Shown: positions 42,910 to 51,940 of the stretch, piece after piece | How the letters are laid out: every line of letters begins with the position of its first letter | Numbering within the stretch: the stretch's first letter is position 1 | Assembly (NCBI RefSeq): GCF_001267885.1 | Contig: NZ_CP012382.1 | Location: 868,001-932,000, forward strand | Source of the DNA: Streptomyces ambofaciens ATCC 23877 | GTDB lineage: Bacteria; Actinomycetota; Actinomycetes; Streptomycetales; Streptomycetaceae | Direction: 5' to 3' | DNA: 64,000 nt | Made by a program: the position numbers and the translations under genes | The notes under the pieces: generated by a model | Seen by the model: the letters and a program-made list of their open reading frames with translations, nothing else | Told to the model about the DNA's origin: nothing | Database searches by the model: none

Positions 42910-43054
42910 CCGTATTCACGTTCGTTCCGCTCTCCGCGGCTTTTGAATAACGGTCAGAAATGGATCCGGGATTCCGCATTCGTTGAACGCACCCCGGCCC
43001 TCTCACCGTACTTCTGGACAAGCTGAGAGCCGGCGGTGCGAGCGAGGGATGGCC

Positions 43055-44659
43055 ATGAGCAGGGCGCACGTCTCCACACACGAATCGGTCGCCGGACGGT
43101 ACCGTCTGCTCGATGTCGTCCACCGTGAGACGAACCGGCTCTGCTGGTCCGGCCAGGACGCGGAGACGGGCCGCCCGTGCCTGGTCACGCAGATCGCGCT
43201 CCCGGAGGACCACGCCGCACAGACCGCCCGCCGGGCCACCGGGCGTGTGGTGCGCACCTGCGAGACCATGAGGTCGCTGTGCCCCGGGCGGATCGCCGCG
43301 GTGTCCGACGCCGTGGTGACGGACGGCGTCCTGTGGACGGTGACCGAACGGGTCGCCGGCGTGCCGCTAGGCGAACTGCTGGACGGTCAGGGCAGGTTCA
43401 ACTACGCACGGACGGCACGCATCGGCCTGGAGCTGCTGGACGTACTGGAGGCGGCCCACGAGCTGGGGGTCACGCACGGCGAGCTGAGCCCGGGACAGGT
43501 GTTCGTGCGTGAGGAGGGATCCGTCGTCGTCACCGGCTTCGGTCTGGCCGGCGCCACCCTCGCCCCCCGGCTCACGGCACCCTCGTACGCCTCGCCCGAG
43601 CAGGCCCGCGACGAGCGGATCGGGCCCGCGGCCGACCTGTGGGCGCTGGGCGCGATCCTCTACACGATGCTCGAGGGGCGTCCGCCGTTCCGTGACCGCG
43701 GCCGGCCCGAGACGACGCTGAAGGGCGTGGACCGGCTGCCGTTGCGCACGCCCCTGCGCGCCGGTCCGCTCACGCAGGTCGTGCAGGGACTGCTCCGCAA
43801 GGACCCGCGGGAGCGGCTGACCCGCCCGGTGGTGCGCGAGGCCCTCGCCCGGGCGCTGACCGAGGAGGCGGAGGCGGCCGTGCGTGCGGCCCCGCGCCCC
43901 CGGCTGCGGGGTGCGTGCGCCGCCGCCCGGTACGCGGGCCGCGGGTGGAGCCGGCGGACGGTGCTCGCCGGGACCGCCCTGGCCGTCGTCACGGTCACGG
44001 TGGCCGCTCTCGCCGTCACCCGCGGACTGCCCGGTTCGGACGGCGGCTCCGCGACCGGCACCGGCAGCCGGCAGCGCCCCTCGGCCCCCGTGTCGCCGCC
44101 CGCCGACGACACGGCCCCCTCCTCCCCCGCTCCCCGGCCGAGCGCGACCCCCTCGCCGTCGCGGCCGGGCAGCGCCGTACCGGCCGGGTTCCGCCGCTAC
44201 GACGCGCCGGAGGGATTCTCCGTCGCGCTGCCCGAGGGCTGGCGGCGGTTGTCCACCTCTCGGGTGTCGGACGTGGCCTACCGCGTGGTCCTGGGCGCCT
44301 TGGGCGATCCGCGCACCCTCGCGGTCACCTACAGCGAGCGGGCCGGCGCCGATCCCGTGGCGGTGTGGCGCGACGACGTCGAGCCCGCTCTGGAGCGGGC
44401 CGGCGACTACCGGCGGGTCGGCGAGATCCGTGCGACGAGGTACCGGGGACGCGCGGCGGCCGACATGGAGTGGACGGCCGAGGACGAGGGCGTCCGGGTG
44501 CGCACGTTCGGCCGCGGCTTCCTCCTCGGCGGCGGACGCAGTTTCTCGCTGCGCTGGACGACCCCGGCCGACGACTGGGACGACGCCGGGAACGAGCGGG
44601 CGCTCGCCGTCTTCCTCGCGACGTTCCGGGAGGACGCGCGCCGTCCGGACTCGGCCTGA
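43055..44659 (+). CDS. Membrane-anchored predicted pseudokinase with extracytoplasmic domain
   Basis: 534 aa. ATG 43055 has GAGGG 6 nt upstream; ATG 43049 is too close. The N-terminal 270 residues have an STKPc fold, but key residues are altered. The VAIK Lys position is Q46, the HRDLKPxN loop reads HGELSPGQ (141-148), and DFG is GFG (161-163). It is therefore a predicted pseudokinase. A single membrane helix (about 305-325, TVLAGTALAVVTVTVAALAV) follows, then a Pro/Ser/Thr-rich spacer and a C-terminal domain (about 385-534), presumably outside the cell. It may be an adaptor for an active kinase. Confidence 0.88.
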   Translation: MSRAHVSTHESVAGRYRLLDVVHRETNRLCWSGQDAETGRPCLVTQIALPEDHAAQTARRATGRVVRTCETMRSLCPGRIAAVSDAVVTDGVLWTVTERVAGVPLGELLDGQGRFNYARTARIGLELLDVLEAAHELGVTHGELSPGQVFVREEGSVVVTGFGLAGATLAPRLTAPSYASPEQARDERIGPAADLWALGAILYTMLEGRPPFRDRGRPETTLKGVDRLPLRTPLRAGPLTQVVQGLLRKDPRERLTRPVVREALARALTEEAEAAVRAAPRPRLRGACAAARYAGRGWSRRTVLAGTALAVVTVTVAALAVTRGLPGSDGGSATGTGSRQRPSAPVSPPADDTAPSSPAPRPSATPSPSRPGSAVPAGFRRYDAPEGFSVALPEGWRRLSTSRVSDVAYRVVLGALGDPRTLAVTYSERAGADPVAVWRDDVEPALERAGDYRRVGEIRATRYRGRAAADMEWTAEDEGVRVRTFGRGFLLGGGRSFSLRWTTPADDWDDAGNERALAVFLATFREDARRPDSA

Positions 44660-44750
44660 CCACCGTCGCTCGGTGCGGGCCCGGCGGGGGCACCGGGCGC
44701 GCGCGGCATTCGCCCCGTTTTCGCTGCGCCCGGACGGGGACTCGCGCCTC

Positions 44751-45728
44751 ATGGTGCAAATCGGATACACGATGATGACCGAGCAGGCCGGCCCCCGTGA
44801 GCTCGTCGGCCATCTGGTGCGGGCCGAGGAGGCGGGGTTCGACTTCTCGGTGACCTCGGACCACTACTTCCCGTGGCTGCGGTCGCAGGGCCACTCGCCC
44901 TACGCGTGGGCCGTGCTGGGCGCCGCCGCCCAGGCGACCTCACGCATCCCCCTGATGACCTACGTGACGTGTCCGACGTTCCGTTACCACCCCGCGGTGG
45001 TGGCGCAGAAGGCGGCGACGCTGCAGTTGCTGTCCGAGGGCCGGTTCCGGCTCGGTCTCGGCTCGGGCGAGAACCTGAACGAGCACGTCGTGGGCGGCGG
45101 CTGGCCGTCCGTCGACGTCCGGCACGAGATGCTCCAGGAGGCTGTGGAGATCATCCGGGCACTCTTCGAGGGCGGCCATGTGAATCACCGCGGCACGCAC
45201 TTCGACGTGGAGTCGGCCCGGCTGTGGGACCTGCCGGAGACCGCGCCGCCCATCGGCATCGCCGTCTCCGGCGAGCGTTCCTGCGCGCTCGCGGGCGAGC
45301 ACGCCGACCTGGTCATCGCCACGGAGCCCAAGGCCGGACTGCTGGAGTCCTTCGACCGGCACGGCGGGGCGGGCAAACCGCGCGTGGGGCAGCTCCCGGT
45401 GTCCTACGACCCCGACCGGGACACGGCGATCAAGCGCGCCCACGCGCAGTTCCGCTGGTTCGGCAACGGCTGGAAGGTCAACTCCGAGCTGCCCCACCCG
45501 GACTCCTTCGAGGCGGCCACCCAGTTCGTCACCCCCGACGACGTCGCCGAGTCGATCCCCTGCGGCGACGACCCGGACGCGTTCGTGGAGGCCGTGCGCC
45601 CCTACGCCGAGGCCGGGTTCACCGAGGTCGCCCTGGTGCAGATCGGTGGCGAGACGCAACCCGCCTTCCTCGACTGGTCGGAGAAGACCCTGCTGCCCGC
45701 GCTGCGCGAGGCCCTGGGCCGGTCCTGA
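44751..45728 (+). CDS. LLM-class F420-dependent oxidoreductase (G6PDH-like family)
   Basis: 325 aa, luciferase-like fold. Characteristic segments include TSDHYFPW, the F420-binding LSEGRFRLGLGSGENLNEHV, and AVSGERSCALAGEHADL. It belongs to the TIGR03557-type F420 G6P family, which includes proteins similar to F420-dependent glucose-6-phosphate dehydrogenase. The true substrate is unknown. No ribosome binding site precedes the ATG, suggesting a leaderless message or an alternative start. A clear hairpin follows the gene. Confidence 0.9.
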   Translation: MVQIGYTMMTEQAGPRELVGHLVRAEEAGFDFSVTSDHYFPWLRSQGHSPYAWAVLGAAAQATSRIPLMTYVTCPTFRYHPAVVAQKAATLQLLSEGRFRLGLGSGENLNEHVVGGGWPSVDVRHEMLQEAVEIIRALFEGGHVNHRGTHFDVESARLWDLPETAPPIGIAVSGERSCALAGEHADLVIATEPKAGLLESFDRHGGAGKPRVGQLPVSYDPDRDTAIKRAHAQFRWFGNGWKVNSELPHPDSFEAATQFVTPDDVAESIPCGDDPDAFVEAVRPYAEAGFTEVALVQIGGETQPAFLDWSEKTLLPALREALGRS

Positions 45729-45747
45729 GACCCGGCACGAGGGATGA

Positions 45748-45775
45748 CCCGGCACGGGGAATCACCCGTGCCGGG
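45748..45775 (+). terminator. Hairpin terminator after F420 oxidoreductase
   Basis: CCCGGCACGGG (45748-45758) pairs with CCCGTGCCGGG (45765-45775) around GAATCA, 20 bp after the stop codon. There is no T-tract. Confidence 0.7.
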
Positions 45776-45794
45776 GAATCACCCGTCTGCCTGA

Positions 45795-45818
45795 GCATCT
45801 TGCGGGTGAGCGGGGTAC
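45795..45818 (+). promoter_or_regulatory. SigB-type promoter candidate for the SsgA-like gene
   Basis: GCAT (45795-45798), a 14-bp spacer and GGGTAC (45813-45818) match GNNT-N14-16-GGGTAY exactly. The predicted start is about 30 bp before the GTG of the SsgA-like gene, just after a terminator, which is the expected location for its promoter. Confidence 0.55.
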
Positions 45819-45855
45819 TAGAGGGCTCCACGTCCGTCCTCCGGAGGCCCCAGTC

Positions 45856-46281
45856 GTGAATTCCCTCGTGCACAAGACCCTGGTCGTGCAACTCCAGGCG
45901 GGCGACGCCGACCGCTTCCCCGTGCTCGCCCACCTCGGTTACGACGCCGCGGACCCGTTCGCGCTCACCGTGGTCTTCAGTCACGACGGGCGCGTCCTCG
46001 CCCGCTGGTCGCTGGACCGGGAGATGGTGGGCGACGGGCTCACCCGCCCGGTCGGCATGGGCGACGTGCGGCTGCGGCCCGAGTCGCGGGGCCCGTGGGA
46101 CGAGCTGCGGATCGAACTGCTCGGCGACGCCCGGCCCGACGGGGGCCGCCACCACGCCGTGGTGTTCGTGTGGGCGGCCGCCGTCGAGGCCTTCCTGCGC
46201 GAGACCCACGCCGTGGTGCGGCCCGGGGAGGAAGAGGTGTGCGTCGACGACTTCCTCGCGGAGATCATGGCCGAGGGCTGA
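45856..46281 (+). CDS. SsgA-like protein (SALP), sporulation cell division
   Basis: 141 aa. It has the SALP pattern: an FALTVVF-type beta strand, RWSLDREMVGDGL with the whirly-like fold signature, GDVRLRP, and a C-terminal VWAAAVEAFLRETHAVV helix. SALPs occur only in sporulating actinobacteria and guide septum placement and peptidoglycan maturation. By remembered gene order it could be SsgC, unchecked. The candidate SigB-type promoter upstream suggests stress-linked expression. A 6-bp hairpin (46277-46293) overlaps its stop codon and that of the convergent gene. Confidence 0.9.
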   Translation: MNSLVHKTLVVQLQAGDADRFPVLAHLGYDAADPFALTVVFSHDGRVLARWSLDREMVGDGLTRPVGMGDVRLRPESRGPWDELRIELLGDARPDGGRHHAVVFVWAAAVEAFLRETHAVVRPGEEEVCVDDFLAEIMAEG

Positions 46282-46288
46282 GTCGGCC

Positions 46289-46792
46289 TCAGCGGGTCGT
46301 GTGGCGGTACCGGGTCCACAGCGGGATGCCGAACCAGCACAGCAGGTACCAGAACACCACCCCGGCCACGAGGTAGGGCACGAAACCGTCGTGGGTCGCC
46401 ACGCGCAGGATCAGCAGGAGCGAGGCGGTCGTCGTGGCGAGCAGCAGGACCAGGCCGAGCAGGGTGAGCCGGGAGGCCCACCGCACGGCCTGGGGCTTCA
46501 CGCGCCGCCCGGCGACGATGCGGTGCAGGGACACGGGACCGATCAGGGCGCCGGTCGTCACGGCCCCGAGGACCACCGTCACCAGGTAGATCATCTGGTC
46601 GGTGTCCGAGAGGTCGTCGTACTTCGGGGTGAACACCACGGTGAGGAGGAAGCCGAACAGGATCTGCACGCCCATCTGCGCGACGCGGACCTCCTGGATC
46701 AGCTCGGTCCACATGCGGTCCGCCCGCTCCTCCTCGGTCTCGTTGCGCCCTCTGCGCCGACCCGAGTCCACTCTCGCGCCCTGGTCCGTCAC
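46289..46792 (-). CDS. DUF6328-family membrane protein
   Basis: 167 aa with a charged N-terminus (RRGRNETEEERADR) and four predicted membrane helices. The conserved start ELIQEVRVAQMGVQILFGFLL fits the DUF6328 family. Its function is unknown. It is convergent with the SsgA-like gene. Confidence 0.85.
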   Translation of the reverse strand: MTDQGARVDSGRRRGRNETEEERADRMWTELIQEVRVAQMGVQILFGFLLTVVFTPKYDDLSDTDQMIYLVTVVLGAVTTGALIGPVSLHRIVAGRRVKPQAVRWASRLTLLGLVLLLATTTASLLLILRVATHDGFVPYLVAGVVFWYLLCWFGIPLWTRYRHTTR

Positions 46793-46943
46793 GGTTCCTC
46801 CCGGTTGCCGCGGCCTGCGTTCCCTTCCCTCTTCCCGGCTTCCCCGCCCTCAGGCGCCACGTCGGGCCGTCGGCGCCCGGTTTGAGTGATCAGCGCACGG
46901 ATACACGGGCCCGGACCGACGCGAATCCAGGGAAGGGCGAAGA

Positions 46944-47285
46944 ATGTCCGACACACAGCTCACCGTGACCCTCAGCGGTGGCGGCATCGACGACGCGCGG
47001 GCGATCGTCCGCGCACTGGAGGAGGTCTTCGGCGCACCGGACGGCCTCCCGGGGGACGAGCAGGCGACGGTGCGCACCGCGACCTTCGACTCCCCGGACG
47101 CTCCGCGGGCGTCCACGGCCGCCCGGGCGGGCTCGCTGTCGGAGCCGGTCTCGGTCACCGTCCAGGGCTCGCCCCAGGCCGTCGAGGCGGCGAGCGAGAC
47201 GCTGTCCCACGCCTTCACCACACGGAACGAGGGGGCCGCCTCCGGCGACCAGGAGCGGGAACGACAGCTGCTCCTGGTGCCGTGA
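46944..47285 (+). CDS. Conserved hypothetical protein
   Basis: 113 aa, with GGAAGGGCGAAGA before the ATG. The protein is acidic, with a DDARAIVRALEEVFG helix and a second half rich in Ala and Glu. No membrane helix and no catalytic motif. I do not recognise a family. It ends 12 bp from the convergent aldo/keto reductase. Confidence 0.65.
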   Translation: MSDTQLTVTLSGGGIDDARAIVRALEEVFGAPDGLPGDEQATVRTATFDSPDAPRASTAARAGSLSEPVSVTVQGSPQAVEAASETLSHAFTTRNEGAASGDQERERQLLLVP

Positions 47286-47297
47286 CGTGCAGTACGC

Positions 47298-48281
47298 CTA
47301 CCAGCGGCTCTCGACCTGGTCCTTGATCCGGCGGTCGTAGAGGTCGCGGATCGCCGTGAGCGTCTCTTCGGACAGCTCCGGCAGCCTGGCCGCGTCCGTG
47401 TTGGCGCGGGCCTGTTCGGGCGAACGCGCACCCGGGATCACCGTGGTGACGCCGGGCTGCTGGATGATCCAGCGCAGGGCCAGCTGGGCCGGGGTGTACC
47501 CCTCGGGGGCGAGCGCGGCGAACTCCGCGGCGGCCTCCACCCCGGTGGCGAAGTCGACACCGGAGAAGGTCTCGCCCTGGTCGAAGGCCTCGCCGTGGCG
47601 GTTGAAGTTGCGGTGGTCGTTCGCGGCGAAGACCGTGTCCCTGGTGTACTTGCCGGACAGCAGTCCGGAGGCCAGCGGTACCCGGGCGATGATGCCGACG
47701 CCCGCCTCACGGGCCGCCGGCAGCACTTCGCGCAGGGGCTTCATCCGGAACGGGTTGAGGATGATCTGCACGCTCGCCACGTTCGGCCGGGCGATCGCGG
47801 TCAGCGCCTCCGCGCAGGTCTCCACGCTGACCCCGTACGCGGCGATGCGCTCCTCCTCGACGAGGGTGTCCAGGGCGTCGTACACCTCGTCGCTGGAGTA
47901 GACGGGGGTCGGCGGACAGTGCAGCTGCACCAGGTCGACGACGTCCACGCCGAGGTTGCGCCGGGAGCGGTCGTTCCACTCACGGAAGTTGTCGAGGACG
48001 TAGTTCTGCGGGATCTGCTCGACCCGGCGGCCCATCTTGGTGGCGATCAGCACGTGCAGGTCGGGGCGGCCGCGCAGGAACCCGGCGATGGTCTCCTCGC
48101 TGCGCCCGTCGCCGTAGACGTCCGCGGTGTCGAAGAACGTCACCCCGGACTCGGCCGCCGCCTCCAGCACCGCGAGGGCTTCCTTGTCGTCGACGTCCCC
48201 CCAGTCGGCGCCCAGTTGCCAGGTGCCGAGGCCGACCACCGACGCGTGCTGATCCGACCTGTCGAAAGTGCGCTCGTCCAT
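47298..48281 (-). CDS. Aldo/keto reductase
   Basis: 327 aa, TIM-barrel AKR. The catalytic set Asp, Tyr, Lys and His is visible as FFDTADVYGDG, LIATKMGRR and QLHCPPTPVY. NADPH-binding residues lie in VIPGARSPEQARANTDA near the C-terminus. The substrate is unknown. The start is not preceded by a clear ribosome binding site. Confidence 0.9.
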   Translation of the reverse strand: MDERTFDRSDQHASVVGLGTWQLGADWGDVDDKEALAVLEAAAESGVTFFDTADVYGDGRSEETIAGFLRGRPDLHVLIATKMGRRVEQIPQNYVLDNFREWNDRSRRNLGVDVVDLVQLHCPPTPVYSSDEVYDALDTLVEEERIAAYGVSVETCAEALTAIARPNVASVQIILNPFRMKPLREVLPAAREAGVGIIARVPLASGLLSGKYTRDTVFAANDHRNFNRHGEAFDQGETFSGVDFATGVEAAAEFAALAPEGYTPAQLALRWIIQQPGVTTVIPGARSPEQARANTDAARLPELSEETLTAIRDLYDRRIKDQVESRW

Positions 48282-48342
48282 GGCGACAGTCTGTCACCCG
48301 GAGCGCTCCCGCACCGCGCCGGGACCTGCCGTGGCGGCCTGC

Positions 48343-49554
48343 CTAGTCGCGCGCGGCGAGACTCCGCGCCTGGACCGTCCGCGCGATCCTGGGTCCCAGC
48401 CAGCGCTTGAGGCGGCGCAGTGCCTCCAGTCGGCCGGCCGCCCGGTCGAGCCGGTGGTAGAGCCGGGGCGGGACGTACGGCAGCAGGGGCGAGTGGCGCT
48501 GGCCGAGCAGCGCGAACATGTGCTCCGGGGGGAGGCCGATGTAGCGGGGCAGGTTCTCGTACCACTGCGCGCTGAGCCGGGCCGCGCTCTGCACCGGCAG
48601 CAGGGCTTCCCTGCGTTCCCGCTCGTAGTGGGCGAGGGCCTCGGGGAGGGTCGCCCGTTCGCGCAGTGCGGCGGACAGGGCCATGGCGTCCTCCAGGGCG
48701 AGCGTGGTGCCGGCGCCGATGGAGTAGTGCGTGGTGTGGGCGGCGTCGCCGAGCAGGACGAGGTTGTCGCGGTGCCAGGTGCGGTTGGTGAGGGTGCGGA
48801 AGGTCTGCCACGAGCCGCCGGCGCCGGCCGCGGACCGTCCGGTGAGCGGGTGGCCGTCGAGGACGTCGGCGAAGAGCTTCTCCAGCACGGTCAGGGCCTC
48901 GGCCTCGTCGGCCCCGTCCAGCCCCAGGCCGGTCCAGGTCCCGGGCGCGCACTCGACCACGCAGGTGCTGCCCTCGGGGCCGAAGCCGTAGCCGTACGCC
49001 CAGATCCAGCCGTGGTCGGTCTCGGTGAACGCGAAGGTGAAGGCGTCGAAGACCTTGGTGGTGCCGAGCCAGGCGTAGGGGTTGCGCCCGGCCCGTACCT
49101 CGGTGCCGAAGTGGCCGGCGTGCCGGGTGCGCAGGGCGCTGCCCACTCCGTCGGCGGCCACGACGAGGTCGGCGGGGGGCGGGTCGGCGGCGTCGACCTC
49201 CAGGTCGAACTCCAGGCGTACGCCGAGGGCCCGGGCGCGGGCGGCGAGGATCTCCAGGAGCCGGTGACGGCCGATGCCGAAGCCCTCGTCCCCGCGGTGG
49301 CGGGCGCTCTCCCCGTCCACGTGGGCGACGCCGTCCCGCCAGCGCACGGAGTGCTCCTCGACGGCGCGCGCGGACTCGGGGTCGTGTTCGTGGAGACGGT
49401 CGAGCAGTCCGCGCCAGTAGGTCACGCCCCAGCCGTAGGTGGATCCCTCGGGGTTGCGCTCGTACACGGTGATGTCGTGGGAGGGGTCCTGCAGCTTCAG
49501 CAGGATCGACAGATACAGGCCGGCGGGTCCGCCACCGACGCATGCGACCTTCAC
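48343..49554 (-). CDS. FAD-dependent monooxygenase (aromatic hydroxylase-like)
   Basis: About 403 aa. GTG 49554 is chosen because AGGGG sits 6 nt upstream; GTG 49560 and ATG 49593 are in frame. It has the GxGxxG motif VGGGPAGLYLSILLK at the N-terminus, the ADGVGSALR loop, and the second FAD motif LVLLGDAAHTTHYSIGAGTTLALEDA. This places it in the PheA/TetX-type monooxygenases. The YGWGVTYWRG segment resembles salicylyl-CoA/anthraniloyl-CoA-type hydroxylases, so an aromatic CoA substrate is possible but not shown. Confidence 0.88.
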   Translation of the reverse strand: MKVACVGGGPAGLYLSILLKLQDPSHDITVYERNPEGSTYGWGVTYWRGLLDRLHEHDPESARAVEEHSVRWRDGVAHVDGESARHRGDEGFGIGRHRLLEILAARARALGVRLEFDLEVDAADPPPADLVVAADGVGSALRTRHAGHFGTEVRAGRNPYAWLGTTKVFDAFTFAFTETDHGWIWAYGYGFGPEGSTCVVECAPGTWTGLGLDGADEAEALTVLEKLFADVLDGHPLTGRSAAGAGGSWQTFRTLTNRTWHRDNLVLLGDAAHTTHYSIGAGTTLALEDAMALSAALRERATLPEALAHYERERREALLPVQSAARLSAQWYENLPRYIGLPPEHMFALLGQRHSPLLPYVPPRLYHRLDRAAGRLEALRRLKRWLGPRIARTVQARSLAARD

Positions 49555-49730
49555 ACTCACCCCTGGAATGCCATCAAAACGGTCATATGGCATGGCACGT
49601 TAGCAGGGAGCCGCACCGCCGGGGACAACTCGGCGGCGGGCGACGGTGATTCACCGCGGAGACCGGCCGGCGGTTCGGCGGGGCAGCGGGGTGTGACCGG
49701 TGCGAGCGGTCCGGCGCGGGGCGCCCGGCC

Positions 49731-50417
49731 CTATCCGGCCGCCGCCGTGCGGCACTCGGGGTGGCCCCAGCCCTGGTCGTTCTTGGCGATGGGCTCACCG
49801 GCCGCGTAGGAACGGCCGCACAGGCACCGCCCGGGGAACTTGGCCTTGATGGTGCGCGCGGAGGCCCCGCCGCCCTTGCGGGTCGCGCCCGCCTTGCGCG
49901 GTGCCTTCTTCGTCGCCGGGGCGTCCGGTGCGGGCGGCGGCTCCGGGGAGCCGAGGCCACTGCCCGCCGGCTCCTGGACGACGGCGGCCTGGCTGGCGGC
50001 GCGGTCGGCGAAGTCGTTGAGGCGGTCGCCGTCCACCTGGTGGGCGGGCACGTAGCGGAACTCGACCGAGCGGCCGTCGAGCAGCTCGTCGATGCGCACG
50101 ACCAGTTCCTGGTTGGCGACCGGCTTTCCGGCGGACGTCTTCCAGCCGTTGCGCTTCCAGCCGGGCAGCCAGGTGGTGACGGCCTTCATCGCGTACTGCG
50201 AGTCCATGCGGACCTCGAGCGGCACGTCCGGGTCCGTCGACGCCAGCAGGCGCTCCAGTGCCGTGAGTTCGGCGACGTTGTTGGTGGCCCGGCCGAGCGG
50301 GCCCGCCTCCCAGCGGACCGGGACCTCCCCCGCGTCGGCGACCACCCAGGCCCAGCCGGCCGGACCCGGGTTCCCCTTCGAAGCCCCGTCGCACGCGGCC
50401 ACCACACGTTCACGCAT
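49731..50417 (-). CDS. rnhA: Ribonuclease HI with C-terminal zinc-knuckle-like tail
   Basis: About 228 aa from ATG 50417. The RNase H domain (1-135) has the catalytic acids in AACDGASKGNPG, NNVAELTALE, RMDSQYAM and the last Asp in RLNDFADRAA. A Pro/Lys/Arg-rich linker follows, then a C-x-C ... H-x-x-C element (FPGRCLCGRSYAAGEPIAKN, WGHPEC) that could bind zinc. Most bacterial RNase HI proteins lack such a tail. The enzyme removes RNA from RNA-DNA hybrids. Confidence 0.88.
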   Translation of the reverse strand: MRERVVAACDGASKGNPGPAGWAWVVADAGEVPVRWEAGPLGRATNNVAELTALERLLASTDPDVPLEVRMDSQYAMKAVTTWLPGWKRNGWKTSAGKPVANQELVVRIDELLDGRSVEFRYVPAHQVDGDRLNDFADRAASQAAVVQEPAGSGLGSPEPPPAPDAPATKKAPRKAGATRKGGGASARTIKAKFPGRCLCGRSYAAGEPIAKNDQGWGHPECRTAAAG

Positions 50418-50460
50418 GCGACCGATCATGCCATGGCTCGGCGGGTCACCCGGACGGGGT

Positions 50461-51258
50461 TCAGGAGACGTCCGTGGCCTTCGGCATCTCCCCTTGCGTC
50501 TTCGTGAGGTCGATCACCGAGAAGGTCGCGCCCTGCGGGTCGCCGAGCGTGGCGTACCGGCCGAAGGGCGAGTCCGTCGGCCCGAACCGCAGGACGCCGC
50601 CGAGCGCGGTGGCGCGGGCCACGGCGTCGTCGCAGTCGGCGACGGTGAAGTAGACGTTGATGTGGGGCGGCACCTCGGGCGGGAAGTCGTCCGTCATGGC
50701 CATGCGGCCGAGGACGGTGCGATCGCCCAGGTCGTAGAGGCGGAAGTCCACCCCGTCGTCCTCCATCTGCTTCGCCGTGTAGGAGAAGACGGCGGGGAAG
50801 AAGGCGTCCGACTTCCCGGGCTCGCGGGTGAAGACCTCGGCCCAGCAGTACGCGCCGGGCTCGGCCGTCGTCTCGAAGCCCTCGTGGGTGCCGCCCTGCC
50901 AGATCCCGAAGACGGCGCCTCCCGGGTCGCGCGCCAGGCACATGGTGCCGAAGTCGTCGACCCGCATCGGCTCCATCACGATCTCGCCGCCCGCCTCACG
51001 GATCCGCCCGGCGGTCGCCGCGGCGTCCGGGGACGCGAGGTAGAGGCACCACTGCGCCGGTTCCTCCTGGCCGGGCAGGGGCGGCACCACGGCCGCGACC
51101 GCCTTGCCGTCGGCGTAGCACTGCGTGTAGTCGCCGTACTCCGACGACGACTCGCCGAAGGTCCAGCCGAGGACGGCGCCGTAGAAGCGCTTGGCTCCTT
51201 CGAGGTCGCCGAACATCGCGTCGGCCCAGCAGGGGGCTCCTTCAGGTTGCACGGCCAT
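50461..51258 (-). CDS. Tandem VOC-domain protein
   Basis: 265 aa with two glyoxalase/bleomycin-resistance-type domains (about 1-125 and 130-260). Visible repeats are PCWADAMFGDLEGAKRFYGA and YCWAEVFTREPGKSDAFFPA, and each half ends with a DPxGAxF motif. The pattern fits the hydroxylase/CppA-like two-domain VOC group. Metal ligands cannot be assigned with confidence and the substrate is unknown. Confidence 0.88.
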   Translation of the reverse strand: MAVQPEGAPCWADAMFGDLEGAKRFYGAVLGWTFGESSSEYGDYTQCYADGKAVAAVVPPLPGQEEPAQWCLYLASPDAAATAGRIREAGGEIVMEPMRVDDFGTMCLARDPGGAVFGIWQGGTHEGFETTAEPGAYCWAEVFTREPGKSDAFFPAVFSYTAKQMEDDGVDFRLYDLGDRTVLGRMAMTDDFPPEVPPHINVYFTVADCDDAVARATALGGVLRFGPTDSPFGRYATLGDPQGATFSVIDLTKTQGEMPKATDVS

Positions 51259-51359
51259 GACCGCCGCCTCCCGTGCGATGGGGTGAATGGTCCGGGTGAG
51301 GGACGCTCCGTCTCCTCACGCTAGTCACCACCTCCCGACGCCGCGCGCCGGCTGCCGTC

Positions 51360-51842
51360 TCACTCGCCGGCGTACGCCTTCTCCAGCGCGGCGATGTCGA
51401 GCTTGCGCATCGTCATCATGGCCTGGTTGGCGCGCGCGACCTTCGTGGGGTCCGGGTCGCGGAACATCTCCTCCAGCCGCGCCGGGACGACCTGCCAGGA
51501 CACGCCGAACCTGTCCTTGACCCAGCCGCAGGGTCCCTCCTCGCCGCCGCCCTCGGTGAGCGCGGTCCAGTAGTGGTCGACCTCTTTCTGGTCGTGGCAG
51601 GTGATCTGGAAGGAGATCGCCTCGTTGAACGTGAACTCCGGGCCGCCGTTGAGGGCGACGAACTTCTGGCCGTTGGCCGTGAAGTCGACGGTGAGCACGT
51701 TGCCGGCGGGCTGGTGCGCACCCTCGGGGTAGTGGGTGACGGCGCCGATGGCGGAGTTCTCGAAGAGGGACACGTAGAAGCGGGCGGCCTCCTCCGCCCG
51801 GCCGTCGAACCAGAGACACGTGGTGAATCCGTCGGTGTCCAT
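51360..51842 (-). CDS. PhnB/VOC-type protein (3-demethylubiquinone-like)
   Basis: 160 aa. ATG 51842 follows AGGAGG with good spacing. The start TTCLWFDGRAEEAARFYVSLF and the core FTANGQKFVALNGGP are signatures of the PhnB-like VOC subgroup, commonly misnamed 3-demethylubiquinone-9 3-methyltransferase. Function unknown. It is divergent from clpP3, with a 223-bp gap holding the PopR-like operator. Confidence 0.9.
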   Translation of the reverse strand: MDTDGFTTCLWFDGRAEEAARFYVSLFENSAIGAVTHYPEGAHQPAGNVLTVDFTANGQKFVALNGGPEFTFNEAISFQITCHDQKEVDHYWTALTEGGGEEGPCGWVKDRFGVSWQVVPARLEEMFRDPDPTKVARANQAMMTMRKLDIAALEKAYAGE

Positions 51843-51940
51843 GAGTACCTCCTGGGCGTGGAACACGGTCACCACTGTCGACCGGAGCGGGCCGGAGAAC
51901 TCATCGGTCGGGGCGCCGCCGGTCCCGACGGCGGGAGCGA

